Assembly: GCF_002127325.2 (NCBI RefSeq)
Contig: NC_035440.2
Location: forward strand, 75,208,464-75,272,463
Length of the DNA: 64,000 nucleotides
Direction: 5' to 3'
Origin: Helianthus annuus
Taxonomy: Eukaryota; Streptophyta; Magnoliopsida; Asterales; Asteraceae
Below the pieces are notes generated by a model that was given only the letters and a program-made list of their open reading frames with translations, had not been told where the DNA came from and searched no databases. The translations under genes and the position numbers were made by a program. Below are positions 43,937-55,548 of this stretch, piece after piece; positions within the stretch are counted from its first letter, which is position 1; every line of letters begins with the position of its first letter.

Positions 43937-46900
43937 TTACTGGTTTTCCTGGGGTGTCACATCATCCCCCCGTTGATTTGGAATTTCGTCTCGAAATTCC
44001 GCAGTAGTAGCTTCAGTCTCAGTAGTGGTTGCATTGGTTCCGAATAACTGGGGGTACTTTTCTTTCATTTGGTCTTCGTGTTCCCAGGTGTACTCTGGGC
44101 CACGTCGGGAGTTCCAACGAACTCGAACAAGAGGGATTCTCTTGCTTTTGAGGACCTTAACATCCCGGTCCGTGATTTCAACTGGCTCTTCGACGAACTG
44201 CAACCGCTCGTCGATAGTGAGTTCCTTAAAAGGAACTATGAGGGTCTCATCTGACAGGCACTTCTTCAGATTCGACACGTGAAATACATTGTGAACTGCA
44301 CCGAGTTCAGCTGGTAGGTTTAGCTTGTAGGCCACTTTGCCTATTCTTTCAATGATCTCAAACGGTCCGACATACCGCGGATTTAGTTTGCCCCGTTTGC
44401 CAAAACGAACGACACCCTTCCAGGGTGAGACTTTAAGTAAAACCCGGTCCCCGACCTGAAATTCCAAAGGCTTCCTACGCTTATCCGCGTATGCTTTCTG
44501 ACGGTCGCGTGCTGCCGCCATGCGTTGTCGTATCTGTGCTATCTTTTCTGTGGCGTCCACTACAATCTCTGGACCCGTAATCTGACTATCCCCCACCTCT
44601 GCCCAACAAAGAGGTGACCGGCATTTACGTCCGTACAATGCCTCGAATGGAGCGGCTTGAATGCTGGTGTGGTAACTGTTATTGTACGAAAACTCCACTA
44701 AAGGGAGGTGTTTTTCCCAGCTGTTGCCGAAATCGATAACACATGCCCGAAGCATGTCTTCAAGAGTTTGGATCGTTCGCTCAGACTGCCCATCCGTCTG
44801 AGGATGATATGCTGTGCTCATGTCTAACCGTGAGCCGAAAGATTTGTGCATCGCTTGCCATAGTTCTGATGTGAATCGTGCATCCCGATCCAAAATGATA
44901 GAGGTGGGCACCCCGTGCCTTGAAACAACTTCTTTAAGATAAACGTCTGCGAGGGTGGAGAACTTATCCGTTTCCTTAATAGCCAGGAAGTGTGCAGACT
45001 TGGTGAGTCGGTCCATGATCACCCATATAGTATCATTCCCACGCTGGGATCTGGGTAGGCCTGTAACAAAATCCATGGAAATTTCTTCCTATTTCCATTG
45101 CGGTATCTTGGGCTGCTGCAGTAGGCCCGCTGGTTTCTGATACTTCACTTTGACTTTTGCACACGTCAAACATTTGCCGACGTAAGTTGCTATGTGGGCC
45201 TTCATGCTAGGCCACCAGTATGTAGTTCTGATGTCATGGTACATTTTATCCGACCCTGGATGTACCGAGTAGCGAGACTTGTGAGCTTCGTCCATTACAA
45301 GCTCTCGTAAGCCGCCATAAAGTGGGACCCAAATACGCCCCGTTACATAGTATGCACCGTCTTCCTTTTGTTCCATTTGTTGCCTTGAGCCGCGTAAAGC
45401 TTCAGCTTTGACGTTTTCGGGTTTCAATGCTTCTATCTGAGCAGTTCGTATCTGTGCAGGAAGACTGGACTGAATAGTGAGCTGCAAGGCTCGTACGCGT
45501 CTAGGTAGAGTGTCTTTCCGACTGAGAGCGTCAGCCACAACATTGGCCTTGCCTGGATGGTACTTGATGGCGCATTCGTAATCATTAAGTAACTTGACCC
45601 ATCGTCGTTGATGCATGTTCAATTCCTTCTGCTTGAAGATATGCTCGAGACTCCTGTGATCGGTGTAAATTGTGCACTTGGTACCGTACAGGTAGTGTCG
45701 CCATATCTTGAGCGCAAAAACAACAGCTCCCAGCTCTAAATCGTGCGTCGTGTAATTCCGTTCATGAATTTTGAGTTGACGAGAGGCGTAGGCAATAACT
45801 TTATCCCGCTGCATCAATACACAACCAAGCCCCTGTATCGACGCGTCACAATAGACTACAAAATCATCCGTGCCCTCTGGCAATGAGAGAATAGGTGCGC
45901 TGCAAAGCCTATCCTTTAAGTACTGAAAAGCGGTTTCCTGGGACTCTCCCCAACGGTAGGTGACACCTTTCTGTGTCAGTAGTGTAAGTGGTTGCGCGAT
46001 CTTGGAGAAGTCTTTGATGAATCGTCTGTAGTAACCTGCCAAACCCAAAAATTGGCGTATTTCCGTTGGTGTACGCGGTGCAGGCCAATTCCTGGTCGAA
46101 TCTACCTTGGATGGATCGACATGAATCCCATCCCTGTTCACCACATGGCCTAAGAAGTGGACTTCACGAAGCCAGAAGTCGCATTTTGAAAACTTGGCAT
46201 ACAGTTGTTCCTTTCGAAGAAGTTCCAAGATAAGTCGTAAGTGCTGCTCGTGTTCCTCCTGACTCTTGAAGTAGATCAGAATGTCGTCGATGAAGACAAT
46301 GACGAACTTGTCAAGATAGGGTTTGCACACCCTGTTCATAAGATCCATGAAAACTGCAGGCGCGTTCGTCAGCCCAAATGGCATGACTAGAAACTCGTAG
46401 TGCCCGTAGCAAGTTCTGAATGCTGTCTTGGAGACGTCCTCATCCCGGACTCTCAGCTGATGATACCCTGACCTTAAATCAATCTTGGAATAGTAACTCG
46501 ACCCTTGCAACTGGTCGAATAAGTCGTCAATACGTGGAAGAGGATAGCGGTTCTTCACTGTCACCTTGTTGAGTTCACGGTAGTCGATGCACATTCTGAA
46601 CGTACCGTCTTTCTTCTTCACAAATAGCACTGGAGCTCCCCAAGGTGAAGAGCTTGGACGAATAAAGCCCTTTTCCAAGAGCTCTTGTAGCTGCTTAGAC
46701 AGTTCTTCCAGTTCAGTTGGAGCTAATCGATAAGGTGCTCGAGCTATAGGTGCTGCCCCTAGAGCGAGCTCGATTTGAAATTCGACTTGGCGGTGAGGCG
46801 GTAAACCGGGTAAATCTTCAGGAAGCACCTGAGGAAAGTCACGTACAACTGGAATATCCTCCAGCTTCTTTTCCTTTGCTGATGCGTCAGTGACAAGTGC

Positions 46901-48645
46901 CATAATGGCCGTGTGACCCTTTCGTAAACATTTCTGCGCCTTCAAGAAAGAAATGATGCCAACCACGGCACCACTCTTGTCGCCTTGAACTTCGAGAGGT
47001 TCTTGACTAGAACGAGGAATACGAATGACCTTTTCCTTGCCTAAAATCTCTGCGTGATGCTGGGATAACCAATCCATGCCGATGACGATGTCGAAACTAC
47101 CTAAAACTATTGGAATAAGATCAATCGAGAAGGCCTGTCCCGCTAGAACGATGTTACAACCCTTGACCACATGCGTGGCTTCTACACTTTTACCATTTGC
47201 TAGTTCTACGACATGTTTGGTGTTTAGGGGTGTTGGTGTACGTTTCATTTTCAAGGACATATAACTTGTGTCAGCACCCGAATCAAATAAGACAATAACA
47301 TAAATATCGTCGAGAAGAAACTTACCCATAACCACATTGGGATCATTCATTGCGTCGGCCCGACCCAGCACAAAAGCACGACCCCGAGCTTCGTTGCCAT
47401 TGTTGTTGTTGTTTCCCCCGTTGTTGTCGTTCCCGTTGCCCTGGTTATTGTTGTTGTTGCGATTCTGGTTCTGGTTCAATTGAGGGCAATCACGTTTATA
47501 GTGGCCTTCAGCCCCACACTGGAAGCATCCCCGGTTTCCACGCTGTGGCTGCTGGTGCTGGTTCTGTGGAGCTGGCGGTGGGAATTGCTGGTTCTGATTT
47601 GCTGGCCGAGAGCTTCTACAATCCTTAGCCTCATGACCCATCTTGAGGCATCTTTGACAACGTTCCCTGCGACATCTTCCGCTGTGGTGTTTGTTGCACT
47701 TATTACACAGTGGGTGAATTCCCCGATATCCACCTGCCCCTGACCACCTGATGATTGCTGATTCGGACTCTGGTAGTCGTTTGTCTTGCGCTGCTGAGAC
47801 TGAACCGAAACTGATCCCTTGCTGGAATCCCCCTCCCATTTTCTCTTGTGGTCACTGGGAGTAGCAGAAGTAGTGACAGCAGCAGTGGTAGCCTTGACAC
47901 GTTTTGGCAGCCTGTTCTGATCCACTGCCTGATCCGTAATACGATCAGCAAGGCGCTGAATAGCCTGGATATTATCAAGATTAGCCGATGTCACATGGCT
48001 CTGGATCTCTGGCGCTAACCCCTTGAGATACAACTCAATGCGCTTAACTAGAGGGTCCACCATAGTTGGACACAGAACAGCCAACTCGTTCGACCTCTTA
48101 GTGTAAGCTTCAATCTCTGACCCAGTCATTTTCAAATGATAGAACTCATCCTCCAACTTGTGGATATCTTCCCGTGTGCAGTATTCCCTTTTGATCAATT
48201 CCTTGAAATCATTCCAAGGGGTGGCGTTAGCAGCTGCCAACCCTAGGATCTGTACTTGCGCGTTCCACCAAGTCAACGCGATCCCTTCCAAAGTACCAGT
48301 GGCATACTTGACCCTGCGAGCCTCAAGGCATTCACACATCTCGAACACAGATTCTAGCTTCTCAAACCAATGGAGGAGTCCCACTGCCCCCTCGGTGCCA
48401 CTGAATGAGCTTGGACGACAGTCCATGAAGTGCTTGAAAGTGCAGACGGGCTGCTGAGCGTGTTGACCTATTGTGTACGAATAGGACAAGGTTAATCACA
48501 AGAGTTAATGTAGGATCTAAAGATCCTAGCGTGAGTCTAAACTGCAGGGTATACTACCTGCTTGAGCAGCTGCAAGTGCCGCAGCAACTTGTTCATTAAC
48601 GAAAGCCGTCAACTGGGCTTGTGTCATGTTGATACGTCCAGCCAT
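43937..48645 (-). pseudogene. GypB gag-pol polyprotein, nearly intact
   Basis: Exon 1 48558-48645 (MAGRINMTQAQL), predicted intron 48468-48557, then exon 2. Domains as in GypA: gag, CCHC ([28 protein letters not shown]), protease [23 protein letters not shown], RNase H, integrase ([20 protein letters not shown]) and chromodomain. Only two clear breaks: a frame shift near 47740-47750 in gag, and TAG at 45089-45091 at a Trp in integrase. The second integrase motif reads LDRD where relatives have SDRD. A few codons are missing after the protease motif. Confidence 0.92.
48468..48557 (-). other. Predicted 90-bp intron in GypB gag
   Basis: Starts GTAGTATACC and ends ACACAATAG. Unspliced reading hits a stop; splicing joins AAQAG to QHAQQPVCTF. 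Its position matches the GypA intron. Confidence 0.7.
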
Positions 48646-48967
48646 TGATCTTCACATCAAAGGCAGCATAAGTGAGAAAGGTTCGCGAATAGTGCGATGA
48701 CAGAAGAGTGTAAGCACATTGGTGTTCTCAAGCAATAACAAGTAGTGAGCAAAGTAATGTAAGCATACTACGAGCAAAGTTCTATGCAATTCTAGCATGT
48801 AGGCAATAAACATAAACCTTATTACCTAGGATGTTGAGTCTTGCACGTGGAGCGAAGCGTCGTTGTGGATCGTTGAGAGCACTGTTCTGGTTATAGTCTG
48901 GTTTTAATAAAAACGTTTTCCCATATTAAAACCAAGTTCTCTATAACCAATGGCTCTGATACCAATC
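48646..48967 (-). other. GypB leader and primer binding site
   Basis: PBS TGGTATCAGAGCCA (minus strand) at 48951-48964, three bases inside the LTR end. No ORF in the leader. Confidence 0.88.
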
Positions 48968-51496
48968 TGTCACACCCCCAAAATCCACCTGCGGAGTATC
49001 ACCACTTGGGAGCGTGACTGACCAGGATCAAGCCACCAATCATATCGAACATGTAATTAATATCAAGTATGATAAATGTAAACCCATCATTCAATACGAT
49101 AGGTGTTCAAAACATAATCATAGTTTCAAAGTATAGCGGAAGCATAAGTATGAAAACCCAATATGTAACATAAGTTCAAATGTTTAAATGTTTTAGACAT
49201 GGCATCCACGATCCATGCCCCACAACGACCTGCTCCTCCCTGTGCAAGCTCCATGTATCTAACGACCTGCAAGGCATGTAACAGAGGATCAACAACTAGT
49301 TGAGCGAGTTCACAGTTAACAGTTCAGTAATAGTATAGTGTGAGTAGTAGTATGTTCGTTCGTTATGTCATGTATCGTATTAGTTTCCATCGCGGCCTCC
49401 CAGGCAGGTATGCGAAGATATTAGGGGATGTTCATCCCGAGTATTCTAGACTAGGTTTATCTGTATCGCGGCCTACCAGGCAGGTGTGCGAAGATTAGTA
49501 AATTTCAGTTCGCGGCCTTCCAAAGGCAGGTGTGCGAAGTCAGTCATAATATCGCGGCCAACCCTTGGCAGGTGTGCGAAGATCAGTTCAATAACTCTTA
49601 CTAGTCTAGTCGTAGTTCTATCAGCGGAGTATGTACAATAGTTCATCAAATCCCATTCCCACCCGGGAACCCCATGCCTTGGCTGTGTGAACTCACCTTG
49701 GTTTTGCTCGGTATGCTAGGTTATGCACTCACAAGTAATCAGTCAAGTCCTATTGTATGCATGTATAGTAAATCAGTTCAAGTTTGTAAAGTTTCTCGTG
49801 CAATTAATACCATAGAGCATGTTTGACAATCGATATCATGCATGAGTGTCAGTTAATCACATTCGTACAGAATCCACGTTTCACATAAAGGCTTTCTCAT
49901 TTTAATCTAACAATAACATCCGCGCGTAGTTGGATTAACACTTTGCATAGATCACATGCGCATCAGCGTTAGTCAGGACCGAATTACAGTTAATTCATGT
50001 GACGTGGTTATCATACGGAGTTAATCATATTAACATACATAACATATTTTACAGCGTTTGTGGCTTAGCAGAGTAACTTTCATATCTAAACAGATTCACC
50101 ATGACACAACATATATTCACAGTTTTGTTTTATCATCACATAAAGTCTGACAGGTCTTGCCTATCTAAGACTCGGACAAACAAGTGTGGGGGGGGGGGGG
50201 CTTCCCCTGTTTAAAAGTCGGACAGACAAGTCATGGTTTAAAAACTCGGACAACATACATAACCTTAACAAATTCGGACCATGTGAGCTTTCAAAAGACG
50301 GACAGACTTATGCCATATAAACTCGGACATCCTTAATACTCTTTAAAGTTCGGACATCCCCAAGACACTTGCAACAGTCGGACATCCCTATGCTTTCAAA
50401 GGTCGGACCACACATGAAGATTAAACTCGGACTAGATCATAGGGTGTCAAAACTCGGACCTTGGCACCAAATCATAAAAGGTCGGACCTCTCACATTTTA
50501 TTAAAGTTCGGACATATCTCATTAAAGGAACTCGGACCTTATATGCATTCAAAGAAAAGCTCGGACTATGAATGCTCACTAAAGAACTCGGACATCAAAA
50601 AACAAACAAAGTCGGACTAAGTTATATTTCTTAAAACTCGGACATATGTGATGTGTCTCAAAAAAAAGTCGGACAATATCTCTTGATACAAAACTCGGAT
50701 GGGATCCATTTAAAGTCTGACCACATAATAACAAGTAAAGGTCGGACCTTGTTTATTTCCTTTCTAAAATTCGGACAAACAAGCAATGAATCATCGAGCA
50801 GAACATAGTCACATGAACATCAGTTACGTTTTGTAAAATCAACAGTCACGTTCATCGTTCTAAAACCCTAATTTCATACCTTTTCATAGTGTAATAATCA
50901 AGTTAACAATCAACCGTATTAATACATCATGCATCTTAATCATCGGTAATCGATTATACCACCAATCAACATCATTACTCAATAAATCAGAATTCATTCA
51001 GTAATCACAGAATATCATATAAGAACTAGGGTTTATAATGATTACACAAATCATGAATTGATAACAATCAAATAATCGACAAACAATAATCATTTACCTT
51101 GTGTTGATTCTAGAGAAATGTGGAATCGAAAGTGATGAATAGCTTGCCAATGGTGACGGTGATGATTGCTAGGGGATTAGAGAATGTAGTACGTGCTTTG
51201 GTTTTTGAGAGAATGATTAGTGAAAAAGGGATTAGGGTTAAGTATCTCTAGGATTTCACTAATTACCCTCTACCTCCCTAAGTATCATAATTTACAATAG
51301 CACACCATCTCAAAATAGTTCACAGTTTCACCACCACATTCATACATTTGACAAATCTTTCATAATCAACACATATACTTAACTGAATCAAAAACGTTAC
51401 AGTTTCACAGCAACTAATTGTGCAAGCAAACCATTAAACAATCAATAAACGTGCAATAAATGCGTAATGGAAATCTTGGAAATTCGAGTTGTCACA
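48968..51496 (-). repeat. GypB 5' LTR
   Basis: 2529 bp, matching 41330-43860, with hairpin units at 49387-49583 and the motif array at 50168-50778. Followed by TSD GTGCA. Confidence 0.95.
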
Positions 51497-51501
51497 GTGC
51501 A

Positions 51502-53079
51502 AAGTTGAAGAAAGAGTTGGATAGTGAAGCAGCTGAGAATGAAAGAATCAGAAGATTGCTGCAAAGTTACAAAGGTTGTGACTACGTAATCGACAGAATT
51601 TATCCAACAGTTGAAGGTTTTGAGGCATTTAAAGATGAACAACCAACGAAGAGAAAGGATACTGGTAAGAAACAGGGTGTCTGTTATAATAAGTGTCCGC
51701 CTCCGATTTGGGAAGGGTACTCGCCTAGAAAACCTAATGAGGAAGAACTAAAACAGGCGATCAATATTAAGCTAGAATCCGAGATAACCGATGTTTTACC
51801 AGACAATATTGACGTCACGTTCACAGCGTCCGACACAGATCATGAGTCTGAACGGATAAAACGAGTGGTCGATCAGGTGTTGGATAAGGATGAGGAGTCA
51901 GAGTCAAAGTCCGAGTCCGAAAGTTCGTGTCAGTCAGTCAGGAGTTCGAGTTCGTCTGAAAAGAGTTCTAAATCATCGGGAAAACGGGTTTACAGTAAAG
52001 AGTTTTTATTGTCAAAATCTAATTTGAATGACGAAACGTTTGAAGTTGCATATACTTTGAATGGTTCTGACAAATTATATTTTGATAAAGAATTTCCAAT
52101 AAGAGGTGTTAAATCAGAAATGATTAAAAAGGTTTTCAAACTAAAAGAAATTAATAATTCTGAAATAAAAGATGAAAATCTTATTGTAAAACCTAAATTT
52201 TACACCTCAAGAGTTCAACAACGACTAAACAAGAAAAAAGGTTACAATTCTGGTTCGGGTTTTCAAAAGAAACCAAACCAAAATCGTAGCTACAAAAAGA
52301 AAGGTCTTGGTTTCACTCCACCAGAAAATTATAAAAATGAAAAATTTTCTAAAACAAATACAAAATTCGTTTCAGGTACAAGCTCAGAAGAGGAGAAGAA
52401 GTGCTCATTCTGGAAACAATCTAACCAAGAGTTTCTAACCGAGAAGAGAAAGAATGGAGCTTACGTGAAGAAAGAAACCAGAACCTGTTTCCGATGCAAT
52501 GAAGCCGGTCACATTGCATGGAACTGTCCAAAAGCGACGAACACAAAACAGGGAGTTTCTGGAAAATTGAAACAAGTTGTAGTTGATAAAACCGAACCAC
52601 CAACTGAACAATTTAAAATTTTCAAAAATTCAACATTTGAAGTTGGTGAGTGTTCGAAGAGATTTTACAAGCGAAGTGTAAAACTTGACAACCAAAAATG
52701 GGTTGTTAAGAAATCTGAGATAAAATCTGGAGATGAATCTGATTCCACAAAATCAGAGGAGCCACAGTTTGATGAGAGTGATGAAAACTCAGTTCCTTCA
52801 ATGGATGACGAGAACATTCCACCATTGAGGACTGAGAATTTTAAAAGAAAAGTTGGAAAGACTGAAGTCTCAAATCAGGATTATTCTGAAAAGGATAATT
52901 TTGATGTTGAGAAAGCTTTTAATGGGAATGTAAAGAAAATTTTCGGTAAAATGGTTGATAGGAAGGTGAAAGGGGTAAAAGACTTCTACGCTACAAAGAA
53001 AGCAACTTACACCCCAACAAAATCTGAATTGAAATTACCCAAGGCTGGTCAGGCTTGGGTGGACATTTTCTTTGCTTGA
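51502..53079 (+). pseudogene. CopD gag, C-terminal part (after GypB)
   Basis: Continues the coiled coil (KLKKELDSEAAENERIRRLL), then an acidic Ser-rich segment, a Lys-rich region (SRVQQRLNKKKGYN), CCHC 2 (CFRCNEAGHIAWNC, with the His retained) and the end DFYATKKATYTP...IFFA. Open over 526 codons without a stop. With the N-terminal part, the gag would be about 1221 codons. Confidence 0.92.
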
Positions 53080-53091
53080 AAAACCTGACTT

Positions 53092-53297
53092 GCCGGAGAT
53101 CCCAAGTTTGTAATCGTGGATCAGGAATCGGCATCATTCATGTATTATGAATTTGTATGAAAAATTCTTAAAATTGTTAAAACTTTACAGGTTGAATGAC
53201 TACGCCGGAGCTTCCAGGTTGGTAAGTGCGAAGCAGGAATCGGCATTTTGTATATACATACAAGTGGTATTGTATGGTTATTTTACAAGTGGTACAG
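53092..53297 (+). other. CopD gag-end hairpins and PBS-like repeats
   Basis: Hairpins 53092-53132 (inner stem GATCC/GGATC) and 53204-53244 (inner stem GCTTC/GAAGC), both with outer stem GCCG/CGGC. TACAAGTGGTAT or -AC occurs at 53259-53270 and 53284-53295. Confidence 0.65.
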
Positions 53298-53660
53298 GTT
53301 GCTTAATTGCAAAATAGTGAATCAGGGACATTAAGTTGTACTTGATTTACTAGCTCATGATATTACAAAGAACAAGATGATGAACCATATCCCCGATTTT
53401 AACAAAGTGATAAACCTACACGTGGTTTTATCTTAACAAACTCATTTCCCGGAAAAATCATTTTGATTAAAACAAACTTAAGTGTTTTGAAATCTAAATT
53501 TGTGAAAGGGGGAGTTCAGATTGTTTATGCCTAGTGAATGGCGAATTGAGGCGATTTGATATTAGTTGTCATGTTTCTGTACAGTTTGTGTTGTTTTCTA
53601 TGTTTTCAAGTGGGTCAAGAATCTAGTTATTTTCAAATTTCCTTTGAAATGTGTTTGCAT

Positions 53661-54510
53661 TTTAGGGGGAGTAGGGAAATTTCAGAAAATCCAAAAACAT
53701 TAGAAAATTTGAAAAAAGTCAAAAACATGATAAAATGAAAAATGAGTTTCGTTGTGAAAAGAGGAAATGATAGTACATCAGTGGACTGTCACAACATGCT
53801 AAAGAAATGTAAAGATAAAATGTGATAAACAATCTCACTGAGGATGTGCCAGTAGGTTTTTACACATTTAGTAGATTGTGACGAGATATAAACCTAAATT
53901 TCAAACTTGCTTGTTCTGTGGGTTAACACAAACTTGGATATATAGGTAACCCCTGAAATCTTGTTTGAAAGGTCCCTTATTCTGAGATACTAGGTCTTTA
54001 TGCTCAGTGATATCTGGGGTATTATCCCGGGACTTCTGCTGTATGGAAGTACTGACCTAGTCCCCGGATAATACTTTCTGCAAATGCTTGAAAAAGCGCC
54101 GCCCTCAGCAAATTGATGAAACAATAAAATTGATAGTCATTGCTGTTGTAAAAAAGATCCTCTAAAGGGGACCCACCAAAAGTCGAGCCGTCATCTCTCT
54201 GCTGAACGGAAGTTCTGACCTAAGCTCTCACGGTTTCGCACCTAACCCCTTACAGATATCATCTGTGGTATACTCACCTGTAAGACTGAATATTGGGATC
54301 TGGATACGGGAGTATATTCAAGTAGTGGGACACACGGATAGGTTCAAGTCTCTAAAACACTAATATCGTATCTCGGATCAGTTGAACTTTGTGTGAAAAT
54401 TTAAGTGGACCAGTATACTGACAATCTAGGTAAATTGTTTAAAACTTAAAATGATATCAAAGCTTAACGGTGTTGGTGATTTGTCTCATAAGCTGATATG
54501 ATCCTCTTAC
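53661..54510 (+). other. Conserved 3' non-coding module of CopD (core 53934-54338)
   Basis: Same order and pairings as in CopC and CopE, with shortened 54090-54240. 53298-53660 and 54511-55060 are non-coding and shared mainly with CopC. They contain further GGGGAGT boxes (about 53509, 54704, 54958, 55064). Confidence 0.75.
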
Positions 54511-55073
54511 ACAAACTCACAAAAATATTGATAGTAAATATTTCTTTACTGCATTTTATTTTTCTTATGTCAAAAATCCAAAAAGATTTTCAGTGTGTTT
54601 TAGCATAAAATTTAAAAAAAAAATCAAAAAGATTTTCGACAACTGATATTGGAAAGCTGGTTTTCAAAATTCCAAGTGTTAAACATGATGAGCAATATTT
54701 GAGGGGGAGTGTTTGTTTGAAATCAAATGTTTTCATAATTTAACCTTTCAGGGGGTTCATCAAGATTGTCACTGATAAAGTTTCAGTTTGATTTGTAGAA
54801 GAGTTTGTTTTAGTGCATATGTCTTTATTCTAAAAATTGTAAAACTTATGTTTTGGGTAGAGAATTTGCAGGAAAAGATGAGAAGCTGTTAGATGAAAAG
54901 ACAGACAACGATCCTGAAGATATTACTGAAGAACAAAGGAATGCCAGTAAATCGAGAAGGGGAGTCTGAAGATAGAGAGAAAGAAAGCCCAGAGACTGAT
55001 CAAGACTGAAGATGTGAAGACACAGCATTGTTGTGACTCGATAGTCGACTCCATCAACATCTGAGGGGGAGTC

Positions 55074-55543
55074 TGTTGGTGCACTACATCTGTTGATTTC
55101 GTCTTAGATCGAGTTTTTCATTGTATTGTATAGATTAGGGCGCGTTTTACGAGAAAACTGGAGAGTTTAGGTGTTTTAGAGTGTTGGTCCGCTTATACGG
55201 ACATGCCGAATAAGAGGTCCACCTCACACCTACCTGGACCGCTTATACGGACATGCCGAATAAGAGGTCCACCTCACACCTACCTGGACCGCTTATACGG
55301 ACATGCCGAATAAGAGGTCCACCTCACCTATAAATACCATATGAGAGGTCCACATTGGTAACTTCTAGATTTCCATACCGAGGTGCTGCCGGTGTGAGAA
55401 TTGCATGTAAAAGCTGTCAAATTAATCAGAAAAGAGAATTAAGAAGATATCTAGCTGTTTTCTTCATCAGGTACTTGTTTTCCGCACCTGTATCTGATCA
55501 AACTCCTCTGATTGACTCGTTCGGGTCAGAATCCGATCCTACA
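55074..55543 (+). repeat. CopD 3' LTR
   Basis: 470 bp, with three 50-bp palindromic units and TATAAATA as in the left LTR. Ends CCTACA and is followed by TSD CACTC. Confidence 0.95.
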
Positions 55544-55548
55544 CACTC

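Larger units (their letters stand above)
41330..51496 (-). mobile_element. GypB: complete young Ty3/gypsy chromovirus inserted in CopD gag
   Basis: 10167 bp with LTRs 41330-43860 and 48968-51496 (about 1 percent divergence by eye). TSD GTGCA at 41325-41329 and 51497-51501. PBS at 48951-48964 is an exact match to initiator tRNA-Met; PPT at 43861-43873. Same family as GypA. It is the latest insertion in this nest. Confidence 0.96.
37383..55543 (+). mobile_element. CopD: non-autonomous SIRE-like copia element, gag only, split by GypB
   Basis: LTRs 37383-37852 and 55074-55543 (470 bp each, about six differences seen by eye). TSD CACTC at 37378-37382 and 55544-55548. PBS TGGTATCAGAGC at 37855-37866 and PPT GAGGGGGAGTC before the right LTR. 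Contains gag with two CCHC knuckles and no pol. Without GypB (and one TSD) it would be about 8.0 kb. Closest relative here is CopC. Confidence 0.93.
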
